Positions 1-7,805 of a DNA stretch of 33,211 nucleotides are shown here, one piece after another. The position numbers and the translations under genes were made by a program. Positions within the stretch are counted from its first letter, which is position 1, and each line of letters begins with the position of its first letter. Origin of the DNA: Balneolia bacterium (lineage in GTDB: Bacteria; Bacteroidota; Rhodothermia; Balneolales; Cyclonatronaceae); assembly GCA_022565795.1 (NCBI GenBank), contig JAIUMA010000036.1:1-33211 (forward strand), given 5' to 3'. Under the pieces are notes generated by a model. That model was not told where the DNA came from. It searched no databases and saw only the letters and a program-made list of their open reading frames with translations.

Positions 1-79
1 GGTCTTCGGAGATGAAGCAGGGTTTGTTTTTGTTTTCACCATAAAAAATGCTTCCCAATTCAATTAAGTCCAATTTCAT
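1..79 (-). CDS. Possible partial CDS, N-terminus of unknown protein
   Basis: A minus-strand reading frame starts with ATG at 79 and stays open to the window edge, giving 26 residues beginning MKLDLIELGSIFYGEN. An in-frame stop lies 4 codons upstream (89-91), so ATG 79 would be the true start if the gene is real. No family can be recognised from so short a fragment and no clear ribosome binding site is visible. It follows purB in the same direction. It may be a chance frame; the sequence to the left of the window would settle it. Confidence 0.35.
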   Translation of the reverse strand, partial: MKLDLIELGSIFYGENKNKPCFISED

Positions 80-161
80 GAGGATAATTCAACTTCCCAG
101 GACAACAGTGATCCGGTAATCACAATTAATTGACGTAAATGCACCAACTCCGGCTTTCTAA

Positions 162-191
162 GCACACCCTTCGACTCCGCTCAGGGTGCGC
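162..191. repeat. REP-like stem-loop
   Basis: The arms 162-170 (GCACACCCT) and 183-191 (AGGGTGCGC) pair over 9 bp with one mismatch, around the loop TCGACTCCGCTC. From memory, the core CTTCGACTCCGCTCAG resembles a short interspersed palindrome found in many Bacteroidota and other genomes. The related core CTCCGCTCA recurs in the hairpin at 17008-17055. Confidence 0.5.
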
Positions 192-294
192 TTCGAGGTA
201 TAATAAATTTCTTAACATTGAACACTGGTTGAGATGTGGGTTTACTCCGACAACAGGCTGAAGTCGAAACCAGCATCGCCGAAGCATCCCGAAA

Positions 295-313
295 CCCCTG
301 AGGGGGGCAGGGG
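295..313 (-). terminator. Weak terminator-like hairpin after purB
   Basis: CCCCTG (295-300) and CAGGGG (308-313) form a 6-bp G/C stem 4 bases past the purB stop codon. On the minus strand only TTTC follows, so the U-tract is poor. It may act as an mRNA 3' end stabiliser rather than an efficient terminator. Confidence 0.35.
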
Positions 314-316
314 CTT

Positions 317-1609
317 TTACAATCCTGCGCGCCTGAAAATCCGGTCGACCTGCGCCGTGTGGTGGGCGAGATCGAAGGCGGTATCAATCTCTTTTTGGCC
401 GAGATGTTTTCGTACGGCCTCGCTCTGCTCAACAAGCGGCTTGAGGTGGGTTTGACTTTCCCATGCCTGCATGGCCAATGGCTGAACGGTATCGTAGGCT
501 TTTTCGCGGCTTAGGCCTTTGTCGATCAGCATCAGCATCACCCTTTGGGAGAACACCAGGCCGTGGGTAAGGTCGATGTTCGATTTCATACGGTCTTCGA
601 ATACAACCAGATCATCCATAACCCTGGCAAAGCGGTGCAGCATATAGTCGAGCAGAATGGTGGCATCGGGCAGAATGATGCGCTCGGCAGAGGAGTGGGA
701 AATATCCCGTTCGTGCCATAACGGCACATTTTCGTAGGCTGTAAGCATGTAGCCACGAATCACCCGGGCGCATCCGGTAATATTTTCCGAGCTGATGGGA
801 TTACGTTTGTGCGGCATGGCTGAGGAGCCTTTCTGCCCGGTAGCAAAACGTTCTTCCACTTCACGGGTTTCGCTTTTCTGAAGATGGCGAACCTCCACAG
901 CCATTTTCTCCAGCGTTGATGCGATTACCGCAAGCGTGGCCATGTAGTAGGCATGGCGGTCCCGCTGAAGCGTTTGGGTGGAAACCGGTGCAGATTCCAG
1001 GCCCAGAATACGACAGGTAATTTCCTCCACTTCCGGCGGAATATTTGCGAACGTACCCACCGCGCCGGATAGCTTTCCTACCTCAACATCGGCTGCGGCC
1101 ATCTCGAAGCGCTTCAGATTTCGGTTCATTTCGGCAAACCAGAGCGCGCACTTCAGGCCAAATGTGGTTGGCTCAGCGTGGATTCCGTGAGTCCGGCCCA
1201 TCATTACAGTATGCTTGTGCTTGTGCGCTTTTGCTGCAAGCACCTCAATCATTCGCTCGATGCCGGATTTAAGCAGCTTATTGGCCTGCTTAAGACGAAC
1301 GCCCCAGGCGGTATCCACCACATCGGTGGAGGTAAGTCCGTAGTGAACCCACTTCTTTTCATCTCCCAGCGTTTCGGATACGGCACGCGTAAATGCCACC
1401 ACGTCATGTCGGGTAACAGCTTCGATTTCTTTAATCCGGTCGATGCTGAACGTGGCGTTTTTGTAGAGCGCATCTACGTCTTCCGACGGGATGTGCCCAA
1501 GTTCGCTCCATGCCCGGCAGGCGGCCAGCTCCACATCCAGCCATGCCTGAAACTGGTTCTGTTCGGTCCAGATTTCGCTCATTTCGGGTCTGGAATAGCG
1601 TTCAATCAT
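317..1609 (-). CDS. purB: Adenylosuccinate lyase
   Basis: PurB is a cytosolic homotetrameric lyase of purine synthesis. It releases fumarate from SAICAR and from adenylosuccinate. The 430-aa product shows the fumarase/aspartase superfamily blocks in order: TSTDVVDT at 93-100, [10 protein letters not shown] at 138-147 with the catalytic-type His141, and the signature loop [11 protein letters not shown] at 261-271. The length matches the short Bacillus-type PurB (about 430 aa). The frame is open for another 97 codons upstream, but that part is low-complexity S/T/R-rich, overlaps the end of the preceding gene and has no family match. The start [10 protein letters not shown] at 1609 fits the family exactly. 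It lies 46 bp behind the GldE-like gene on the same strand, so co-transcription is likely. Confidence 0.96.
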   Translation of the reverse strand: MIERYSRPEMSEIWTEQNQFQAWLDVELAACRAWSELGHIPSEDVDALYKNATFSIDRIKEIEAVTRHDVVAFTRAVSETLGDEKKWVHYGLTSTDVVDTAWGVRLKQANKLLKSGIERMIEVLAAKAHKHKHTVMMGRTHGIHAEPTTFGLKCALWFAEMNRNLKRFEMAAADVEVGKLSGAVGTFANIPPEVEEITCRILGLESAPVSTQTLQRDRHAYYMATLAVIASTLEKMAVEVRHLQKSETREVEERFATGQKGSSAMPHKRNPISSENITGCARVIRGYMLTAYENVPLWHERDISHSSAERIILPDATILLDYMLHRFARVMDDLVVFEDRMKSNIDLTHGLVFSQRVMLMLIDKGLSREKAYDTVQPLAMQAWESQTHLKPLVEQSEAVRKHLGQKEIDTAFDLAHHTAQVDRIFRRAGL

Positions 1610-1655
1610 CTTTTTAAAACGTTTATGGGGTGATGGGTTTTGGGTTCGGAAAAAA

Positions 1656-3044
1656 TCAGTCGCTGTCGCCGGGCAGCTGCTCAACCGGCGGCGGAGTGAT
1701 GCGGATTTTGCGAAGGCGGTTGTTTTCAACTTCCTCGACGGTGAGCTCAAGATCGTTGAAGAAAACGACCTCACCCTGTTCCGGAATGCGCTCGGTAATA
1801 TGATAGATGAGACCGGCCAGCGTCTCGTACTCGTCGTCGTCGGATGTAAGCTCCATATCAAGCACTTTGGCGACATCATCGAGATCAACCCGACCGTCAA
1901 AAATGTAGTCGCCGCTTTCTGTCATGGTAAAAAGCTCTTCGTTTCCGCTCTGCTCATCATGGATTTCACCGATGATTTCCTCAAGAATATCGTCGAGCGT
2001 TACCAGGCCCTCGGTGCCGCCGTACTCATCGACCACAATAGCCACGTGGGTTTTATCGCGCTGGAAATCCTTGAGCAGGTCATCAATCTTTTTTGTGGTC
2101 GGCACAAACAGTGCTTTGCGGGCGTTCGTCTGCCAGTTGATGGCCGATACGTCCTGCTGCTGCAGCAGAAACGGAAGAATGTCTTTGGCGTGGATAACGC
2201 CGGTAATATTATCGAGATCGTTTTCATACAGCGGATAGCGGGAAATGCCCTTTTCACGCACAAGTGAGAGCACGTCCTCAAGCGTGGCATCATTCGAAAT
2301 TGCAATGATGTTTACACGCGAGGTCATAATTTCCTTCACGGTCGTATTCCCGAACTCGATCACGTTCTCAATGATTTCGCGCTCATCGCCCCGGAGCGTA
2401 CCCTGCAGCTCGCCAACTTCAGCAATCGCTTTGAGGTCTTCAGAGGTGATGTGATCGTGTCCTTTCGGAATTCTGGCCTCAATCTGAGCGGTGGAATTGG
2501 CAATTAATCGCGCGAAAGGCGAGAGAATGATAAAGAAGAAGTGCAGCAGCCCGCTGAGCTTCCGTGAGATATCGTAGGTGTTTTTAAGGGCCAGAATTTT
2601 GGGCGTTATTTCCGTAAGCACGACGATGGTGAACGTAAGCACCAGCACCTCAGCGGTGAAAACAATCCATGCCGCCACGTTAATAAACTCCAGCAGCTTG
2701 CCGGTTACTACCGCAGCAAAAACGGCCGTAATGATGTTTGCAAACGTATTCCCAATGAGGATAGTCGCCAGCAAACGGCGCGGTGAGTCCAGCATTTTCT
2801 GAACCCGCAGCTCGGCCGCATCCAGTTTTTTATCCTTATCGTTGAAACGCGTGGCGTTCTGCTGGGAAAAATAGGCGACTTCAGATCCCGAAAAGAAAGC
2901 AGAAAGGATAAGCCCGACGATAATGACAGCTATCTGAAGCGAGATTTCGACCGGATCGGGCGAGTTGATGCCATCCGTAAGAGCGGACGGTGATTCTAAA
3001 AGCGATATACCCAGATTTATCAGGCTATTCGACGGAGGTTCCAA
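1656..3044 (-). CDS. CNNM/CorC-family membrane protein, GldE-like (hemolysin-related)
   Basis: The 462-aa integral membrane protein has the full CNNM/CorC layout. A DUF21 membrane domain spans about residues 33-190, with the first segment near [20 protein letters not shown] and the conserved FFSGSEVA and TEITPK blocks. A tandem CBS pair follows at about 215-345 (VMTSR-like EIMTSRVNI, and [17 protein letters not shown] at 338-353). The CorC_HlyC transporter-associated domain lies at about 370-450. Family members are linked to Mg/Co homeostasis. In Bacteroidota the version encoded beside ssb is called GldE and supports gliding lipoprotein GldD. Here ssb is directly upstream, which supports a GldE-type identity, but purB rather than gldD follows. 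The 5' region carries a TAnnTTTG element. The transport substrate cannot be read from sequence. Confidence 0.88.
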   Translation of the reverse strand: MEPPSNSLINLGISLLESPSALTDGINSPDPVEISLQIAVIIVGLILSAFFSGSEVAYFSQQNATRFNDKDKKLDAAELRVQKMLDSPRRLLATILIGNTFANIITAVFAAVVTGKLLEFINVAAWIVFTAEVLVLTFTIVVLTEITPKILALKNTYDISRKLSGLLHFFFIILSPFARLIANSTAQIEARIPKGHDHITSEDLKAIAEVGELQGTLRGDEREIIENVIEFGNTTVKEIMTSRVNIIAISNDATLEDVLSLVREKGISRYPLYENDLDNITGVIHAKDILPFLLQQQDVSAINWQTNARKALFVPTTKKIDDLLKDFQRDKTHVAIVVDEYGGTEGLVTLDDILEEIIGEIHDEQSGNEELFTMTESGDYIFDGRVDLDDVAKVLDMELTSDDDEYETLAGLIYHITERIPEQGEVVFFNDLELTVEEVENNRLRKIRITPPPVEQLPGDSD

Positions 3045-3141
3045 GTACGTACAATTTGTATGCGAAGGAAGTATGATGGCTTACGGAGCGAGCTGCCGGC
3101 AGTTGGATTAAGCAGGCGCACGTCTTAGTAACTGTAAATGG

Positions 3142-3149
3142 CAAATATA
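3142..3149 (-). promoter_or_regulatory. Bacteroidota-type -7 element upstream of GldE-like gene
   Basis: TATATTTG on the minus strand is a perfect match to TAnnTTTG. It lies about 100 bp upstream of ATG 3044 and downstream of the ssb terminator, so it is well placed to give the GldE-purB unit its own transcript. No clear TTTG -33 box is seen at normal spacing. Confidence 0.45.
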
Positions 3150-3180
3150 CAAATTTATGCATCTGCGGGCATCATAAATA

Positions 3181-3214
3181 AAAAACCCGCACATCACAAA
3201 AGTGAGGTGCGGGT
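3181..3214 (-). terminator. Rho-independent terminator of ssb
   Basis: ACCCGCAC (3185-3192) pairs with GTGCGGGT (3207-3214). The stem continues through TCAC/GTGA after one A-G mismatch, around an AAAA loop. On the minus strand it is followed by TTTTTATTTATG, a good U-tract. It lies about 50 bp past the ssb stop codon. Confidence 0.85.
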
Positions 3215-3261
3215 CTGTTCATCAGCTTATGCACTGAGACGATTGGTTTGGATCGGTGCGA

Positions 3262-3714
3262 TCAAAAAGGAAGGTCATCGTCGATGTTATCCATATCGCT
3301 GTCGTTAAACGAGCTGGCTGATGCGGCAGCGCCGGAGCCTTTTGCAGCTGCCGGAGCGGGTGCTCCGCCGCCCATGCCATCCGGCTTGGTGTCTAGCATT
3401 ACCATATTCAGCGCCTTAATCTCGGTCGTGTAGCGCTTCTGACCGTCTTTATCTTCCCACGAGCGGGTCTGAATCGGCCCTTCGAAGTACACCTTGTTAC
3501 CTTTTTTGAGGTAGTTCTGGCAGATCTCGGCAAGCTTGCCCCATGCCACCACGCGGTGCCATTCGGTGCGCTCCTGCATTTCGCCGTTTCCGTCTTTATA
3601 GCGCTCGCTTGTGGCTACGCTAAGTGTGGCAACGGCCGTGTTGCTTTGCGTGTAACGAACCTCCGGATCTGCGCCGAGGTTACCAATCAACATTGCTTTA
3701 TTTAAACTGGACAT
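3262..3714 (-). CDS. ssb: Single-stranded DNA-binding protein
   Basis: The 150-aa protein binds ssDNA as a tetramer in replication, repair and recombination. The N-terminal OB fold spans about residues 1-108: [19 protein letters not shown], then [22 protein letters not shown] and [17 protein letters not shown] flexible G/A/P/S-rich linker follows (about 113-137). The acidic C-terminal tip ends in DDDLPF, the docking peptide for partner proteins. The length is typical of bacterial SSB. The gene has its own terminator at 3185-3214. It is divergent from the ArsR gene across a 430-bp region and sits upstream of the GldE-like gene, an arrangement known from Bacteroidota gld loci. Confidence 0.97.
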   Translation of the reverse strand: MSSLNKAMLIGNLGADPEVRYTQSNTAVATLSVATSERYKDGNGEMQERTEWHRVVAWGKLAEICQNYLKKGNKVYFEGPIQTRSWEDKDGQKRYTTEIKALNMVMLDTKPDGMGGGAPAPAAAKGSGAAASASSFNDSDMDNIDDDLPF

Positions 3715-3934
3715 AATCGTTCTCCGTTTGGTAGTGTTTTGTTTGTTGTTTTGTAGTAATGACTAAAATCTTCGGAAATCCTTACACATTTTTTTTCAAT
3801 GCCCGAAAAACAAATCCAATAAGCATTTGAAAATTAATGATTTCGGAATTAAATATTTTTTTGATACCCGGAGCAGTATTCAGTTCATCATGCCAGCAAG
3901 ATACCAAAAAATGATGGGACGAGTTACTAACTTC

Positions 3935-3990
3935 TGAAGGGTTTCAGCCCCATCAGGTATAAAAACGGCAGGGCTTTTAAAAACCCTTCA
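3935..3990. repeat. Long imperfect hairpin element
   Basis: TGAAGGGTTT (3935-3944) is perfectly complementary to AAACCCTTCA (3981-3990). The inner segments AGCCC (3946-3950) and GGGCT (3971-3975) extend the stem around a loop of about 20 nt. The right arm is itself the start of the direct repeat at 3980-4039. It looks like an interspersed Bacteroidota-type repeat rather than a terminator, because no U-tract follows on either side. Confidence 0.6.
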
Positions 3991-4039
3991 CAAGTTCCCG
4001 ATGCATTACAAAACCCTTCGCAGGTACGCGAAATGCATT
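3980..4039. repeat. Imperfect tandem direct repeat, two ~29-bp units
   Basis: Unit 1 (3980-4007) and unit 2 (4010-4039) both begin AAAACCCTTC and both end ATGCATT. The middle CACAAGTTCCCG differs from GCAGGTACGCGAA at several positions. The first unit overlaps the right arm of the hairpin at 3935-3990. Whether this element is dispersed elsewhere in the genome cannot be told from this window. Confidence 0.6.
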
Positions 4040-4080
4040 TTACCAAACTTTCCTCCTTAGTTATACAGTTGATGATTTTG

Positions 4081-4088
4081 TATTTTTG
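4081..4088 (+). promoter_or_regulatory. Bacteroidota-type -7 element upstream of ArsR gene
   Basis: TATTTTTG is a perfect TAnnTTTG match 57 bp before the ATG at 4145. This would give a leader of about 50 nt. No TTTG box is seen at the usual spacing upstream. Confidence 0.45.
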
Positions 4089-4144
4089 CACGTGCCTGAA
4101 GGCGCATCATTCTTTTAATCACGTCCTTAACCTCAAATTAAGAT

Positions 4145-4477
4145 ATGGGAAAGCTTAATGAACATACGCTGGAGCACGTTGCTCACCGCTTCAAAATTTT
4201 GGGTGAGCCAATGCGGCTGAAGCTTCTCAACTGCCTGCAGGAGGGTGAACTGTGCGTACAGGATCTCGTTGAGCAGACAGGTGCGGGCCAGGCGAATATC
4301 TCCAAACACCTTTCCATGCTTAGCTCCCACGGAATTCTGGGCAGGCGAAAAGAAGGGCTGTACGTCTACTATTTTATTAAGGATGAAACCGTCTACGAGC
4401 TTTGCGACCTGGTCTGCAACAGCCTTGAGCAGAATGTGGCAGGTATGCAGCAGGCGCTGAACGCTTCAGACGCGTAA
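4145..4477 (+). CDS. ArsR/SmtB-family winged-helix regulator
   Basis: The 110-aa protein is a small dimeric DNA-binding repressor of the ArsR/SmtB type. The fold is visible in order: helix RFKILGEPMRLKLLNCL (15-31), ELCVQDLVEQTGAGQANISKHLSMLSSHGIL as the helix-turn-helix (36-65), and the wing RRKEGLYVYYFIKD (67-80). Cysteines are at 30, 37, 87 and 91. Cys37 sits where metal- and thiol-sensing members have the CxC motif, but the second Cys is Gln39 here. A classic arsenic site is therefore absent. The Cys37 plus C-terminal Cys87/Cys91 arrangement would allow a dithiol or persulfide sensor. A peroxiredoxin gene follows 99 bp downstream on the same strand. The inducing signal is inference. Confidence 0.9.
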   Translation: MGKLNEHTLEHVAHRFKILGEPMRLKLLNCLQEGELCVQDLVEQTGAGQANISKHLSMLSSHGILGRRKEGLYVYYFIKDETVYELCDLVCNSLEQNVAGMQQALNASDA

Positions 4478-4576
4478 CGCCAATCCGGCTTCCGCTTTTT
4501 TTGAGGAACGCTTCGTTGCTTCACCTCATTTTGTACACTACATTAACAAACCCTGAAACTATTTAATCGTGATGTT

Positions 4577-5050
4577 ATGGTAAAACAAGGTGATAAAATC
4601 AGTACAGACTTCACCCTTAAAGTGGTAAAAAACGGTGAAGAGCAGGAAGTTGCATTCAGCGAGCTTTTGGACCGACCGACCGTTGTTTCCGTATATATGA
4701 AGAACAACACCGGAAGCTGTGACAAGCAGAACCGCAGCCTGGCTGAGCATGCAAATGGCTTCGACTCCAGAGGCTACAACCTCGTAGCTATTTCGAAAGA
4801 CGGATGCACATCACACAAAAATTATGCGGATAAGCTTGGCATCAACTATATTCTTGCCTCCGACCCCGATTACAACTTTGCCCGCGCAACCGATTCGGTG
4901 GTCGAGAAAAAAATGTATGGGAAAGTGTTTGAAGGCCCATCGCGTTCGGCGTACATTATAGGAACAGACGGCACTGTACTTGGCGTGATTGAAAAAATCA
5001 AACCGGCAGAACACGCCGACGAGCTTTTTGAGCTGATCGACTCCCTGTAG
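4577..5050 (+). CDS. Peroxiredoxin, Bcp/PrxQ-like
   Basis: This 157-aa thioredoxin-fold protein is probably a thiol peroxidase that reduces peroxides in the cytosol. The Bcp/PrxQ pattern is present. VVSVYMKNNTGSCDKQ at about 36-51 carries the peroxidatic Cys48 in the TxxC setting, although the usual TPGC is TGSC. ISKDGCTSHKNYADKLG lies at about 73-89 and the conserved Arg occurs in GPSRSAYIIGTDG. PrxQ proteins often have the resolving Cys five residues after the first; here that position is Arg53. A different cysteine (Cys78, in DGCTSH) is the only other one, so resolution may use Cys78 or an external thiol. The gene follows the ArsR gene by 99 bp. A near-match -7 element (TCATTTTG, 4530-4537) may give it a separate promoter. 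Confidence 0.85.
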   Translation: MVKQGDKISTDFTLKVVKNGEEQEVAFSELLDRPTVVSVYMKNNTGSCDKQNRSLAEHANGFDSRGYNLVAISKDGCTSHKNYADKLGINYILASDPDYNFARATDSVVEKKMYGKVFEGPSRSAYIIGTDGTVLGVIEKIKPAEHADELFELIDSL

Positions 5051-5098
5051 TTTCAGCTCATGTAATTATTTTTTCTTTTTTGTTTTTAAATACGATTT

Positions 5099-7711
5099 AT
5101 GAAATCATTAGTAATTGTTGAGTCGCCTACAAAGGCAAAAACCATCAAGAAGTATCTTCCCAAGGGATATGTGGTGGATTCATCCAATGGCCACATCAGA
5201 GACCTTCCCGCATCGGCCAAGGAAATTCCGGCCAAACTCAAAAAAGAGAAGTGGGCCTCACTGGGGATCAATACCGACGATGGCTACGAACCGCTTTACG
5301 TGATTTCTACCCCTAAAAAGAAAGTTGTTAAGCGCCTGAAGGATCTCATTAAAGAGGCCGACGAGCTCATACTCGCAACTGACGAGGACCGGGAAGGTGA
5401 AGGCATCTCCTGGCATCTCAAAGAAGTGCTTAAGCCAAAAATCCCGGTGAAACGCATGGTTTTCCATGAAATCACCAAAGAGGCCATTCAAAGCGCGCTT
5501 GGGGATTTCCGCGATATCGACATGAATCTTGTGGATGCCCAGGAAACCCGGCGCGTAATCGACCGCCTTGCAGGCTACACCATTTCACCGCTTCTCTGGA
5601 AAAAAATCGCGCCGGGCCTTTCTGCCGGACGCGTGCAATCGGTTGCGGTTAAGCTGATCGTTGATCGCGAGCGGGAGCGTATGAGATTCCGCAGCGGTAC
5701 CTACTGCGACCTGAAAGCCACCCTTGCCCCGGAAGGCAGGAAAACGACGTTCGAAGCCGATATGTCGGCCCTGAACGGCAAGCGACTGGCCAGCGGCAAG
5801 GACTTCGACGAGCAGACAGGAAAGTTAAAAAAGCCCGATGCCGTTGAGCTACTGAATCTCGACGCAGCTGAGTCTCTTAAGGACTTGCTTACCGAAAGCG
5901 CCAAATGGAGCGTGCAAAGCATCGAGAAGAAGCAGCAGAAGCGCTCGCCCGCGCCTCCGTTTACCACGTCTACGCTTCAGCAGGAAGCCAACCGCAAGTT
6001 CGGTTTCTCAGCCGGTGACACCATGCGCGTTGCCCAGCGTCTGTACGAAGAAGGTTACATCACCTATATGCGTACAGATTCGACCTTCTTGTCGAATCAG
6101 GCGATTTCAGCCGCGCGTAACGGCGTGGAAGAGCTCTACGGAACAGAGTACCTGAGTGAAAAAGAGCGCCGCTATGCCACCAAGTCGAAATCGGCTCAGG
6201 AAGCACATGAGGCCATTCGTCCGGCGGGATCACAGTTTAAAACGCCTAAAGACACGCCGCTTTCGGGCCGCGAGATGAAGCTGTATGATCTGATTTGGAA
6301 GCGCACGGTTGCCACCCAAATGGCTGAAGCACAAATCGAATTCACCAATCTGGTGATTCAGGCCAACGTGGCCCACTCCGATGTAAAGGGTGAAGAAGCC
6401 CTGATCTCCAAACTTGGCAAAGGTAAAGACCTGCAGGCCACGTTCAAGGCATCAGGGAAGAAGATTCTGTTCCCGGGCTACTTCCGCGCCTACGTGGAAG
6501 GAAGCGATGATCCCGAAGCGCAGTTAGAAGATCAGGATAAGCCGCTGCCGAAGATGAGTGAAAACGACGCGCTCGACTGCAGCAAGCTGGATGCCCTCAC
6601 CCACGAAACCAAGCCTCCAGCCCGCTTCACGGAAGCTACGCTCATCAAGTTTCTGGAAAAGGAAGGCGTTGGTCGCCCCAGTACGTACGCCTCTATTATC
6701 GGCACTATTCAGGACCGAAAATATGCCCAGAAAGACGGATCTGCGCTTGTCCCTACATTCACCGCTTTTGCCGTAACCGAGCTTCTTGAGACTCATTTCC
6801 CAGACGTAGTGGATACCCACTTCACCTCGGAAATGGAAAATCAGCTTGATGAAATTGCCAATGGGAACCACGACCGCCTCTCTTACATCAAATCTTATTT
6901 TGAGGGCGAAAAAGGTCTCAAGGAAAACGTCGATAAGCAGGAGTCGCAGATTGAGCCGGCCAAAGCGCGCCGAATCAACCTGCCGCTCGAAGGCTTGAAG
7001 GATATCGAGCTGTTTGTTGGCCGTTTTGGTCCTTACGTTCAAATGAAAAAGGATGATGAAACCATCTCTGCCTCCATTCCGGCCGATATGGATCCGTCTG
7101 ACCTCACCGCAGAAAAAATCCGTGACCTGATTGAAAAATCTGAAGAAGGTCCGGAAACGCTCGGAAAACACCCCGACACGGGAGAGGATATCTTCCTGCT
7201 TACCGGCCGCTACGGTCCGTACGTGCAGCTTGGTGAAGTTACCGAAGAGAATAAAAAGCCCAAGCGCGGATCCCTGCTTAAGGGTATGAAACCAGAAGAT
7301 GTTGATCTGGAAACCGCGCTCAAGCTTCTATCCCTGCCCCGCACGCTGGGTGAACACCCGGAAACAGGCAAAGAGGTAAAAGCAGGCGTCGGCCGCTATG
7401 GTCCATTCATTCTGCACGACGGCAAGTTTAAGTCGCTCGGAAAAGACGATAACGTCCTTGAAGTTGGCCTCGAGCGTGCACTGGAAGTACTCAAGCAGGA
7501 AAAAGGAGCCCGGGGCGGATCACGCGGGTCTTCTGTTCTTAAAGAGCTTGGCAAGCATCCGGAAAGCGGCGATGCCATCAACGTGCTAACCGGTCGCTAC
7601 GGACCATATATCAAATACGGAAAGAAGAATATCAGCCTGCCCAAAGATGCCGAGGTGGAGTCTTTCGACATGGCACAGGCCGTAGAGCTGATTAACAAAA
7701 AGATGAAGTAA
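5099..7711 (+). CDS. topA: DNA topoisomerase I (type IA)
   Basis: The 870-aa enzyme relaxes negative supercoils by single-strand passage. The Toprim domain is at the N-terminus: VIVESPTKAKTIKKYL with Glu8, then the acidic motif ATDEDREGEGISWH with Asp95 and Asp97. The usual sequence is DxDREGEAI, so Gly replaces Ala. The catalytic Tyr323 lies in GYITYMRTDS. The strand-passage core continues with GVGRPSTYASIIGTIQDRKY. The C-terminus (from about 635) has four GR(F/Y)GP(Y/F) repeats of the Toprim-associated type and no Cys4 zinc fingers; only two Cys occur in the whole protein. It starts 48 bp after the peroxiredoxin gene, with an A/T-rich leader and no Shine-Dalgarno sequence. Confidence 0.97.
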   Translation: MKSLVIVESPTKAKTIKKYLPKGYVVDSSNGHIRDLPASAKEIPAKLKKEKWASLGINTDDGYEPLYVISTPKKKVVKRLKDLIKEADELILATDEDREGEGISWHLKEVLKPKIPVKRMVFHEITKEAIQSALGDFRDIDMNLVDAQETRRVIDRLAGYTISPLLWKKIAPGLSAGRVQSVAVKLIVDRERERMRFRSGTYCDLKATLAPEGRKTTFEADMSALNGKRLASGKDFDEQTGKLKKPDAVELLNLDAAESLKDLLTESAKWSVQSIEKKQQKRSPAPPFTTSTLQQEANRKFGFSAGDTMRVAQRLYEEGYITYMRTDSTFLSNQAISAARNGVEELYGTEYLSEKERRYATKSKSAQEAHEAIRPAGSQFKTPKDTPLSGREMKLYDLIWKRTVATQMAEAQIEFTNLVIQANVAHSDVKGEEALISKLGKGKDLQATFKASGKKILFPGYFRAYVEGSDDPEAQLEDQDKPLPKMSENDALDCSKLDALTHETKPPARFTEATLIKFLEKEGVGRPSTYASIIGTIQDRKYAQKDGSALVPTFTAFAVTELLETHFPDVVDTHFTSEMENQLDEIANGNHDRLSYIKSYFEGEKGLKENVDKQESQIEPAKARRINLPLEGLKDIELFVGRFGPYVQMKKDDETISASIPADMDPSDLTAEKIRDLIEKSEEGPETLGKHPDTGEDIFLLTGRYGPYVQLGEVTEENKKPKRGSLLKGMKPEDVDLETALKLLSLPRTLGEHPETGKEVKAGVGRYGPFILHDGKFKSLGKDDNVLEVGLERALEVLKQEKGARGGSRGSSVLKELGKHPESGDAINVLTGRYGPYIKYGKKNISLPKDAEVESFDMAQAVELINKKMK

Positions 7712-7729
7712 TTTCTCACCATGGATTAA

Positions 7730-7759
7730 CGGAGCGGTCAATTTTCCAGGGCCGCTCCG
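7730..7759 (+). terminator. Hairpin after topA (no U-tract)
   Basis: CGGAGCGG (7730-7737) pairs with CCGCTCCG (7752-7759) over 8 bp. No T-run follows on the plus strand. It may be a 3'-end stabilising or rho-dependent element rather than an intrinsic terminator. Confidence 0.35.
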
Positions 7760-7805
7760 GGCAACCTTACCGTACCTTATTCAGAAGCCGACAGGCAGCC
7801 CAACG

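Larger units (their letters stand above)
80..316. other. Intergenic region downstream of purB
   Basis: No convincing gene is seen. The stretch holds a REP-like stem-loop (162-191) and a G/C-rich hairpin directly behind the purB stop codon (295-313). The short frames that cross it on both strands have no recognisable protein character. Confidence 0.5.
3715..4144. other. 430-bp intergenic region between divergent ssb and arsR-type genes
   Basis: No protein-coding signal is seen. The ssb-proximal half is A/T-rich and probably carries the ssb promoter, although no perfect TAnnTTTG could be placed there. The arsR-proximal half holds a long hairpin plus an imperfect tandem repeat (3935-4039) and a -7 element (4081-4088). 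Confidence 0.6.

Noticed and set aside
317-1900. Longer purB reading frame (527 aa)
   Set aside because: The extra N-terminal 97 residues overlap the end of the GldE-like gene and are unlike any PurB; the family start at 1609 fits.
6524-7171. 215-aa antisense reading frame inside topA
   Set aside because: It lies wholly opposite conserved topA sequence and has the composition of a shadow frame.
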